Shown here: in pieces, positions 33,807 to 45,800 of the stretch
How positions within the stretch are numbered: the stretch's first letter is position 1
Layout: each line of letters begins with the position of its first letter
Source of the DNA: Amyelois transitella
Lineage: Eukaryota > Arthropoda > Insecta > Lepidoptera > Pyralidae
Assembly: GCF_032362555.1 (NCBI RefSeq)
Contig: NC_083509.1
Coordinates: 4,487,001-4,551,000, forward strand
Reading direction: 5' to 3'
Length of the DNA: 64,000 nt
Notes under the pieces: generated by a model
The model's input: the letters and a program-made list of their open reading frames with translations, nothing else
Told to the model about the DNA's origin: nothing
Database searches by the model: none
Made by a program: the position numbers and the translations under genes

Positions 33807-36800
33807 ATGAGGACTAGAAGTAATTCTGGTGTTCGTTTGGATTACTATCAGCGAGTGGTACATAAATTAATCTTAGATCATCAACAACCAGTGACTGGTT
33901 TGTTCCCTGCCAGTCCTCATAATGATCATGCTTGGATTCGGGATAATTTATACTGCATACTGGCTGTCTGGGGCCTTTCAATGGCATTCAAGAAGATAGC
34001 GGATCAAGACGAGGACCGTGCAAAAACGTATGAGTTGGAACAAAGCTGTGTAAAACTAATGAGAGGTCTGAACATTTTGGGTTTTGTTTTCCATAATCTG
34101 ATCATTGATAATTAAATAAAATGCCAATGAAATTTTTTTAAACAAACAAAATTCTTAATTATTCGCAAAATGATTCATCAATAGCTTAAATAAATATTTA
34201 TGTGACAAATTACATAGAATAAGCTAGTTCCAAAGTTAGACTGAGACTTTAATTATGTGATACTAATTCAACTATACAATTTTTTGTTTTACATTGATCA
34301 TCCAAGACCTGGAATGATGAGAAAAAGTTAATTTTTCATCATGTTTTTGCCTTAATTTCATAAAAACATCTAATATTTTCAGATGTATAATTTTCTAGTA
34401 AAATTGGTTTTTGTATTTGCGAAATATTCCTGTTTGTATTCTAAATTGATGGATTGAGCTAAATTCGCCTTTGTAACTGGTAGTAAATTTGCTGGTAATA
34501 TTATAATCTTAAATACAAAAACAGTTTATAAATTATAAATGCTTAGCTGTTCTAAAACTTGTATTAAAAGTGAAAAAAGTTTATCAATGTGAATTTAATA
34601 GTGTTTCATCTTTGTACTTTACAGGATTACTAATGGCTATGATGCAGCAAAAAGAAAAGGTAGAAAAATTTAAAAGCACGCAGAATCCTTTAGACTCACT
34701 TCATGCTAAGTACTCATCAACAACAGGGCGGACTGTTGTCAAAGATAATGAATGGGGTCACCTTCAAATTGATGCCATTTCTCTGTATTTACTTATTCTA
34801 TCACAGATGACTGCATCTGGTCTTCAGATTGTTTTCTCCCTAGATGAAGTTGCTTTTATTCAGAATCTTGTGTTTTACATTGAATCAGCTTATTGTACAC
34901 CTGATTATGGCATTTGGGAAAGAGGTGACAAAACAAATCATGGATTGCCTGAACTGAATGCAAGTTCCATTGGCATGGCCAAAGCTGCTTTGGAGGCTAT
35001 GAATGAATTGGATTTATTTGGAGCACGAGGTGGACCCTCCAGTGTCATCCATGTGTTAGCAGATGAAGCTCAGAAATGTCAAGCTGTATTGCAGTCAATG
35101 TTGCCAAGAGAATCCAACAGTAAAGAGTTGGATTCTGGTCTCTTATCCATTATAAGCTATCCCGCCTTTGCAGTTGATGATCCAAACTTGATAACAAAAA
35201 CGAGGGAAACAATAGTAACAAAGTTACAGGGCAAGTATGGATGCAAGAGGTTTCTAAGAGATGGTCATAAGACACCCAGGGAGGACCCTAACAGGCTCTA
35301 TTATGAGCCATGGGAGTTGAGAATGTTTGAAAATATAGAATGTGAATGGCCTTTGTTCTTCTGTTATCTAATTCTTGACTACTGCTTTCAAGGGGATAAA
35401 GGAAATGTGAATGAGTATATGCAAAAGTTGGAGAAAATAATGCTAAGGAAAGACGATGGTATCAAATTAGTCCCTGAGCTGTATGCTGTGCCTGTTGACA
35501 AGGCTGATCAGGAGCAAAGTGATCCTGGTAGCCAGGAAAGAGTACCACTTGGTAGGTGCCCTTTTATTTGGGCACAATCATTGTATATTTTAGGGAAATT
35601 GTTACAAGAGGTAATAATATTTTACTACACAATTATTACTACCAGAAACTTTACACAGTTCACATAGAATATACAATATTACTTCCCAATAAATTTTGCT
35701 ATTATTAACTTCAGCTATTTCAGTTCTAATGTGATTAAAGGAATGCCCAATTATATGAGTGCATCAGCTTTTGTGTCTTTTAAACTAATATTTTAACATA
35801 GATGAACTTTCAGGGATTCTTAGCGGTTGGTGAGTTAGATCCGCTCAACAGAAGGCTGTGCTCGGAAAAGAAGCCAGATGTGGTTGTTCAGATTGTGATA
35901 CTAGCAGAAGATAATGAGATAAGGGACAAATTGCTAGAATATGACCTGCATGTCCAGACGATTAACGAAGTTGCGCCGATCGAAGTTCAACCTGCCAGGG
36001 TGTTAAGTCATCTTTATACATATCTAGGTAATTTATTATTTTTAATTTATGTATGAATGAGTAAATATTCATTTCTTTTTAGACCATTGTTTTGATTCTT
36101 CACTGCTGGTATTTATGAAAGTCATTTCTTAATTATTTTCATTAACTTTTGATTGATTAGACTGTAAGACTTTATTAACAGAAAGTATTATGTTGTTTAT
36201 GATATTTTTATAAATTATAGCTGTTTGTTCCACACTTTTGACCTTTCTATATGTATTGCTATTTTTTTTAAATGCAAAGAGGCTATTGTTATTCTTAATG
36301 GTATTTATAGGTAGAAACAAGAAGTTGGGATTATCTGGAAGAAAATCCCGTGATGTGGGCATTCTGAGTACAAGCAAATTGTATTCACTAAACGACAGGA
36401 TATTTGCTTTTACACCACAGGTATTATTTTAATTTCTTTCATACAGTTGTCATATATTACATGTACAAATTAAATACAAGACTCTTGGACTTGGTTTCGG
36501 TCGATAGTAAAATATGATAGAAAGAAAATATTCTTCAACAACCTATACAAATTACTTCTGTCACAATTGTTTTATTATACATATGTAGTTATTCCTCCAA
36601 TAATATTTGGTCTTAATTTGTGTCGACCTTCAATTTCTGTGAAGCCGTTTGCAATGCTATTAGATGTTAATGGATAAGGTGAAGGTAAATATTCTAACCA
36701 ACTGACTAGACGTGTTAACAATTAATTTTCTTTATATCAATTTATTTATTATCCTACACATAATTTCCTATAATATTTCTTATTCTATTTATAGAAAATT

Positions 36801-39800
36801 TTATATTAGTTTAAAAACTTACGTTCTTCTGCATGGCACTTAATAACGCCACTATTGTCGTCTCCTGTATAAAAAAGTAACCAATTGTTTTGTTTGTTTT
36901 AATAGTTTTCTGATATGAAGCGTTTCTACATTGCTTCCGACTATGAACTGATGGTTGATACTCTTAAAGCAGAAATTAATTTCTTGAAGTCATCTTGGCA
37001 AAACCTACTTGGGCGTCCGCTTGTTGTATTGACATTGAATCAAATGTATTTAGGTATTATTTTGTTTCGTTTTTATTAATCGTGTGTGCTTGCTTATTTT
37101 GTTCATTCATACTGTGTGTTAATATGCGTGTGTATTTCGCAGAGATAGGTTTCATCTGATTAATTTAACACATTTGTCGAAGCTTGGTAGCAGGCAGCTT
37201 TATACCTTTTTAACGTATTAATTGGCATTGAACTTATTTGGGTGGTAAACGTATTGATAACTATCAATCTAAGACATAACAGTAATTTTTGTTTTTAATG
37301 AATATTATGACTATTAATATGTTACAGTACTTTAGTGGTCTCTGTAATTAATTTTTTTTTCATTACGGTTTAGGTCTTATATGAACACTATAATTTACGA
37401 GTATGATAAATGTGTCTAGTAATATGTAGTGACTAATATGCTGCAGTTGCATTATTATAACATTGACTGCATATTAATGCTCACTGTATGTGTATTTGAT
37501 TTTATTTTCTTATTGAATCTGTGTATTATCATTTCTCTATTAAAATTAATATACTTACTTCTATCTATGTAGATTATGTCGAAAATGTTTGTTTCATATG
37601 AAACGCTTAGATATTTCTTGCCTATGCCAGTTCTTCAAGCTAACCATATGAATTTCAGTAAAAATAAAAAAGCCTTAGGACATTCAGATAGGATACGCAT
37701 TAGTTTATCAATTTTTAGTTTGAAAAAAACAGTCCCATTATAACACATTTCCTATTAACTTCCCCTTTAATAAAATGCACGATGGTGGCCCTTATGTGGT
37801 ATGAAACCCTATGTATCTATGATTATACCCGAACTTATACTATTTTTGTATGTACCATTAAGCGTAAATAAGACTCTGGATGCAATTTCATACTGCCTTA
37901 GGGTCGCCATACATCAAGCAATTAGTGTGTTATACCTTCCCGCATGGGTGTGCCCTAGAATTTCGACTACGAGGAATACTACATGTCGCGCGACCCGGCT
38001 CTCCTCGCAAGCACGTTCATGGCCAACGTCGCTTTCCTGGGAATGAGCTGGAAGCAAATGCTCGGCCGCCCGACTATCACACTACTCGCTACGCAGTATT
38101 TGTTAGGTAAACCTGTGTATTATAGCATTAATGTAGCTTAAACAATGTATCAAGTACCGATTGATATAAAGCAAGCATGTTTTACGTTGAGCAAAATACG
38201 CCTAATTGGTAGAAGTAAATCCATATAATGAACATTATTGTTTATTCTTTTTAATTAACTCCATCTTTGTAATACAAATTGATCACATACATGATACATC
38301 TAGTATATATTATCTATTCCCTTTGTTTTCTATGCAGTATTTTGTCAAGTTATAGATGTATATACAGCTCTATTGAATAATTTTCCAATAGTTATTAAGT
38401 TCACACTGTACAGTAACCTTGTATATTCGGTACATTCGCCTGTAGAGAAACATGACCCACTTGTTTGCTTTTCCGCGCGTTATTCCACGGGATTTTTGGG
38501 TGACAAATATGACTAGAATAGGTGCACGTTAATGTTCATAGGATTTGGGAATTCTTGTTTAAAACTCCAAATAAGGAATGAAGAAAGCCCATGGCTAAAG
38601 GTGTAACTGGGGATGGACAAGGGCAAACCTTCTCTCGTTTGGTATAAGGGTCAATATTAATCCTGCTTTTTTTTCTGTCGGCCTATTAATCCAATTAAAT
38701 TATTGTATCTTTACTAATCTGTAATGAATCATTGTTGCTTTAAACCTGTTTTTATTGATTGCTGATCGATTGAAAATATTGCATTATTAAATTAATTTTC
38801 ACGATTTCAGACCAAGGTAAAATTCCGATGGCCATGATAACAACTATGAAGAAACTGAAATCTGGATATATAAACGGTACGAGAGTGACGCTAGGAAATT
38901 TAGGAGAATTTTTGAGTACATCTGCCATAACCAATCTGAGTTTCCTTGGCAGTCAGGAGGATGGATATCCTGATAGTAAGTATTTGTTATAAATTCTTTA
39001 TTCCTTATTTAAATTTATACATTTACTTTACAGGTATATTCATATATGCCCATTATCCTAAACCTTAATTTTGTCAAGTTTATACATATAAATGTGGGAA
39101 GTCATCTCCTTGACGAAATCATCATAATGGGTACCTCTAGAGTTAAAAAAAAACAAAATTATTGTATTGTATTAGCGGATAAAACACACATAAAAAAGTT
39201 ATTCCCATATTAAATATGTTGTTTATTCCAGAGCTGAACCCTCAAGTACAAAGCTACCTGGAGGAGCACCTGCTGAAGTCGTTCAGCAACAAGCTGAGCG
39301 TGCTGCCGCGGCCGGCCGGCGCCCGGCCCGCGCGCGCGCTGCGCCGGCGCATGTCCGTGCGCGGCGCCATCAAGAAGACCAGATCTATCAATGTTGACTG
39401 TGAGTATTACTCATTATTTACTAAGCTCATAGAGAAATAACCTACATATATGACCAAATGAGATAATTCATATTGTATCAGGTTGCTCGCCTATCGCATA
39501 ATGGAAAAAATTTTGGACGAAGAGATGCAGCTTGGCACACCCTTATATTTTTTCTTCGCTACCAGATATGCACGATAGCTTGCTCTCGGTTAATGTGCCT
39601 ATTCTCTTAGTTACCTTGGGAGTAGTATCGAGGGCGAATAGATCCGCCATTAGAACACACACACCATTATGGCTAGATGTGGCACCTTATCCAATATAAC
39701 ATTCAATCCATCGTTTTTTTACAATCTAGATGCTTAATCATTTATCTTTTGCAGCTGAAACTCTAGGCATGGAAGGCGAATACGTCGGTCCGCCATTAGA

Positions 39801-42800
39801 AAGAAAGCCATCTTGGCTGGATGTGGAAACTATAACGAGCGCGCTCGCTGGACGCAGCCCGTCGCCAGAAGACGCTAGGAAGAAGGCATTCACCAAGTAA
39901 GATATAATATTCAAGATAAAAAATAGAGTAGCTATGGTGTGGAAAGAACTGCCAGCGTCTATATTTCCAAACAAATACTGTCCGCGAACATTTGAAAGTA
40001 AAATTAACGGGTATCACTTGGATATGCATTTAACATCTTCGTCTTCATCGTCACTTACGCGAGTTCGAGCGATTATCAAGCGAGATGGAAGACAAATGTC
40101 GAATCCAAAATTGAATAATAAAACACACAAATCTGAATAAACCTCTTACTCGGAGGGGTAGGTAGATTTTATTTACATCTTTCCAGTTGCCACGAACTAT
40201 CTTTCGCTTTATCAACATTTATTACTCTTTTAACTTTTTCCAATATGGATTGTAATTTTTAGAGATATTTTTCTAAATTAGATTACAACTTCTACAATTA
40301 ATTTTGGCATTCCCGAAAAGATGAAATTTGTTTTAAGTTAACAACTTTTATCCATTGTTGCTCATAATGAAAAATGTTAATTTATTTTCGTATTAATATT
40401 ATAAATCACTTTAATAGAAGACAAAACAAACTGTATCATAATTTCTAACTATATTTATATTTTAGGGGCACCTCGACAACAAGTTTGGGTGTTGGTACGC
40501 CCACTATAGAAGTCACAAAAGAGAGTACACCATCACCACCGAAAGAAGAGGGTAAGTCGATTCAATTTATAAACAAATTTTCATGCCCTGAATTTGCGTC
40601 AATGTTTTTCTAGGTTAGTAATAACAAATTATCTAAATAACAGTGAAATTAACATTAAAATCGTTGCGTGATAAAGCAAAAAGTTTAAAACAGATAGAAG
40701 CAGAAGACGACTTTCTTTTTTACTATATAATGAACGACTCTACCTTAAATTTTCACCTATAAATAATATAAAAAATATATATTGAAGCTCAGTACGAGTC
40801 TGCCAGCAAAGCAGAGTTAACAATACCTAAAGTGATTTATTATCATTTTATTTATACATTTGATGATATTTACAAATAAAACAAAATTGAAGAAAACAGA
40901 TAACAAAATTTTGACAATTTAATTTGTACTCGTTTAGCTGCTTTGGTGAACAAGCCAATACAATCGATTCTGCGCAACCGAAACGCTTCCGAGTCTCAGA
41001 ACATGTACGCCGAAACAGAGACTGACGAATTACTGGCGATGCTGAGAGAGACTGAGAGTTTGGACGAACAAGGAGACATCTTGCAGTACTTGGTTGATAC
41101 ACATGGCCTCGACTTCAATACTGGTAAGTGTTACACACTGATGTCAAAAAAATTAGTATTATTTATCAGACAGTGTTAACCCTTCATTTAAACTTTAGGT
41201 TTGCAGTGAAGAGTCCACAGGTCGGTGGCGATAGGAATTCAATGTTTATTTATTTGCTGTTATAATCACAATTTCTTAGTGCTGAGACATTAGAACGATT
41301 ACGCTGATTTAGATCTTTCGTCTCGACCTTATTATGGCGCCTATTTGCAGTCAATTGGCGAAGAAGCTAAGGAGAAACATGTCGTCCCAGGCCAGTAAGA
41401 ATATAATGGTTTTTGATTCCCTCCGTATCCTTCTTATTTCTGTGATTCGAAAGAGACAAGTAGACAGGGTAAAGTAACTCTGCAGGTACACAATACTTAA
41501 TATGCTGTAATATGTCGCGTCAGCAATATCCGAGCGCGCAGAATGAAACCTATGGCCAAATTCAACCAAATTAAAAACTCAATATCAAACGACCTTATTA
41601 ACAAGAATATTAAACTTATTTTTGCTAAATACTAATATAATAGGGGACAGTTAAGTTCGCGGGTTCAAATGGCGCACTTTGATAAGCTTTAATATTTTCG
41701 CGTCATACAAAAAATAGACTTCTGCAATACTGTACTTAAGTATAAAAATCCATAAAACTATTATTATATTGTCCAGGCATGCTAGAGAACGGCAAGGTGG
41801 TGACTGTGAGGGAGTTGCTGAAGGCGCTGTACGAGAAGGCGTGCACTCAGAAACTGTGGGGGCTGGTGAGGCACACTGCCGGCATGCTTGGAAAGGTAAA
41901 ACATGTTTTTTGTATACACATTGACATACCTCGTTCTGGGGAATAATAAGGTAAAGAGTACCCTATACTAATAATCTAGCATGAAAATATTGATAATGAT
42001 GAAGTAAAGGGAAAGTAGAGAACGTGGAAAGTACAATGATGTACCTAGTTGACTTAACCTTCCGTGAAAAAGGTAACGAACGTGGATTAAAGAATTATTT
42101 ATTGAATGATAAGTCAATAATACTAGCTGTAGAGAAAGAATATAGCCTTTTTTATTTTGTACAAATAACATATAAATTACTGGGTGCCGTGTGGTTCCCG
42201 GCACCATTACAAAAAAGAATAGGACCACTCCATCTCTTTCCCACGGATGTCGTAAAAGGCGACTAAGGGATAGGCTGATAAACTTGGGATTCCTCTTTTA
42301 GGCGATGGGCTAGCAATCTGTCACTATTTGAATCTCAATTCTATAATATAGCCAAATAGCTGAACGTGGCCATTCAGTCTTTTCAAGACTGTTGGCTCTG
42401 TCTACCCCGCAAGGGATATAGACGTGACCATGTGTGTGTGTGTGTGTGTGTAAATTACTGGGCTATACCTACATATTTTATGAAATTTGGCACAGACTTA
42501 AATAATTTTATTTCGGGAAATTTTCACTGGACCGAAATTAAGGCACAAAAAAGTACGCTAACCAAAGCAAGAATCCTGGCCTTATACAAATTGTTTTGTT
42601 TCTCGCAGCGTGTGGAAGACCTGGCGAAGGCGGTCACAGACCTGCTGGTCCGCCAGAAGCAGATCACCGTGGGCATGCCGCCCAGCAACGAGCACACCAT
42701 CACCGCGCCGCTGCCCGAGAACGAACTGAGGCAGCTCATACATTTGGTAACATTGCATTTTTATTTTTGCTACAACTGTTCTACAAATACATACATACAT

Positions 42801-45800
42801 ACATAAAATCACGCCTCTTTCCCGTAGGGGTAGGCAGAGACTACCTCTTTCCACTATCTTCAATACACAATACACACTACAAATATCTTATGATATTTTA
42901 TAAATCTGTATTATTTATTAGTAGTGTAATGCAACGCGAAAGTTTAAAATCAGAAATATCCTATGTTTTCAGCAAAAACATAGTAGGACTAGCTTGATAT
43001 GTTAGACTTGTCACCTTCTGTATCTTTAACATCTATACTAATATTATAAAGTTGAAGAGTTTGTTTGTTTGAACGCGCTAATCTCAGTAACTACTGGTTC
43101 GAATTGAAAAATTATTTTTGCGTTGAATAGACCATTTATCGAGGAAGACTAGGGTATTTATAATCACACTGCAACTACTAGGAGCGAAGAAAACATGGAA
43201 AATGTGAAAAAAACTTGGAAAATTATTCCTCCTCATTGAAGCCCTCAGCTTCAATGATGCCCAAAATAACTCTTCCACGCGGACGAAATCGCGGGCACAG
43301 CTAGTTTTGTTATATAATTTCTCCTACAAATATCCTATATTTGCAGCAGAGATATAGTAGAAATTTAAAAGTATTTTCGGAAAATTTCTCAAACTTATTG
43401 CGGCTCTTGCCGTCCTCTAATATCCTTCTACCCTTTTCTCGCGCTCTTTATTAGTAAATTCACTTCTACCTTCCAAAGATTCCGTTCTAATTCTGGTTCT
43501 AGATCTAACGGACATACCTTTCACTCATTTTCAATAAGTATTTGATAAAACTTTATTATTGTAACACTTTATACATTATATTATTCCTTACATGCAGACA
43601 TTTCGTCGTGAAAACTCTGATTCTGAACACAGAAAGGTAAATTTTCTTAATCGGTAAATATTTGTTGCCAATTCGCACTCGACGACCGTTTTTTATACGC
43701 ACCTAAGCCTATTTTTCTATAATTGTTTTCTTTATGTATTCAATAATTATGTCCAAATGTTATTTATAACTTACTAAAACTGTGACTTTTTATAAATCAT
43801 TTTATATACTTAGCTATATTGGGTTGGTGAAGGGCCTGTGGCTAACTTAAAGTGCTCGTCTTTAAAATTTTACATATGTATAGACACGTGGATAGTAGTT
43901 TGACAAGAAAGCGATTACCTTAGAACAAAGAGTTTTCGAAACTAAGTATAAAAGAAACAACTTTCAATCTCCCATTACGGCGTAGGTATCTTAGATTACA
44001 TAATCAAATGTTAGTTCAAAGGGTGTCTGTTTTCAGTACCTGGTGTACCGATAAAATTATGGCGATGTTATTGAAATTATTATGTGCTGCTTGTCTGAGA
44101 TTATATTGATGCACCATTTGCTTGTTATTAAGTCCTCCAGTCGCTCTCTACGACTATATCCAATTGTTTAAATCACAAGTCGTATTGCACGTCGCAACAC
44201 TCTGGTTATATAAGTAGCAAATTATCCTTTCCAACATATACCAATAAGCAAAATGAAAAATAAATAACACCGACTGATTTGTCCTTAAATTTTTTTTGTT
44301 TGTAAACTTTTTACTGCACAATTTTCTAAATGTTTTAAATCTATCACTATTTTCCCTCAGGCCTATGGAGACGACGAGAGTACTGCGATGTTGACTCAAG
44401 AGCTGTTGGTGTATTTGGCCATGTTTATCCGCACCGAGCCGCAACTCTTCCTGGAAATGCTGCGTCTTCGCGTCGGACTCATCATTCAGGTAATCTTCTT
44501 TCATTATTGCTTACCTTGTCTTTAAAAACTTTCTGACTGACTGGTTAAGTGTTATCGAAAGGAGGATAAAGAAGACGACTCGATCTTGTGAAAAATTGAC
44601 GTGTCAATTGAACTCCAATAAAATAGTTTTTGTCATAGTCAGGTATAGCCGATTGCTAAGAACTATTCGACTATACTATTTATAGTAGGTATAAACAAAA
44701 GTATAGGTCAAAAGTACCCGAAACCGCCGAGCTTGCATGAAGAGAGTTATGAATGTGGATGAAGCGAAGGAAGTATGCAGAGATCGTGACAAGTGGAAAG
44801 AGGTAGTCTCTGCCTACCCCTCCGTGAAAGAGGCGTGATTTTATGTATGTATGTATACTATTTACAATATACTCGTATGTACACAGTCAAAACGTCCCGC
44901 CCGATACATTAATCAACATAATATTCTAGAAACGATTTATGATTCATAGACCTACCGCAAATTTTTAATCGTTCCTTAAGGTGATGGCAACAGAACTATC
45001 GCGTACTTTGTCCTGTGATGGGGAAGAAGCCTCCGAGCACCTCCTCAACCTGTCTCCCTTCGAGATGAAGAACCTGCTGTACCATATCCTAAGTGGCAAA
45101 GAGTTCGCGATCAACAGTGGTAAGCAAGCTGTTACATATTTTTATCTAATAAGGAAACATACATACCTACATATAATCACGGGGAAGACAGAGTCAACAG
45201 TCTTGAAATCACTGATAGGCCACGTTCAGCTTCATTTGTCTTAAGGATAGAATTGAGATTCAAATAGTGATAGTTTGCTAGCCCATCGCTTAAAAATAGA
45301 ATCCCAAGTTTGTAAGCCTATCCCGTAGTCGACATCCATGGGAAAGAGATGCCTTGTGGTTCCCGGCACTAAAAAAGGTTAGGACCACTCCATCTCTTTC
45401 CAATGGAATAAGGAAAATGTGAACAAAAATCTGAAATTAAGAAAGTGTGCCAAAGGAATTGCTGAACAAAAACTATCGTCTTGAAAAATCCTTTCCATTT
45501 TCCTCCCAATATTTTACATCGAACCAAGGGTCATTAGTTCCTTGTTCATAATTTTATTTAAAAAATATTTATGTATTCTTTACAAACACCTAGAACATGC
45601 AGACATGTTTAGAACTATAGTTGTGCACACGGAATACAGAAATTGTGCGGTTTTGATATACTCGCAAGCTAAGTTTACTTTAGAATGTAAATTTTTATAT
45701 TCATATTTGTTTGGTATCATGATAAAGTCTCTATTTATTTATGTATATAATACCGCTTCTTTTCAGCAAATTCCCTGTATGTTATAAAGGAAAAGATCAG

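Noticed and set aside
41351-41394. An exon-like 44-nt segment with 'ctatttgcag' acceptor and 'gtaaga' donor in the intron between PHKA exons 10 and 11
   Set aside because: Its length is not a multiple of three, and entering in the required phase it hits a TAA at once. At most a poison exon; no support.
42431-42450. A GT dinucleotide run as a regulatory feature
   Set aside because: It is the simple-sequence tail of the adjacent family-2 repeat.
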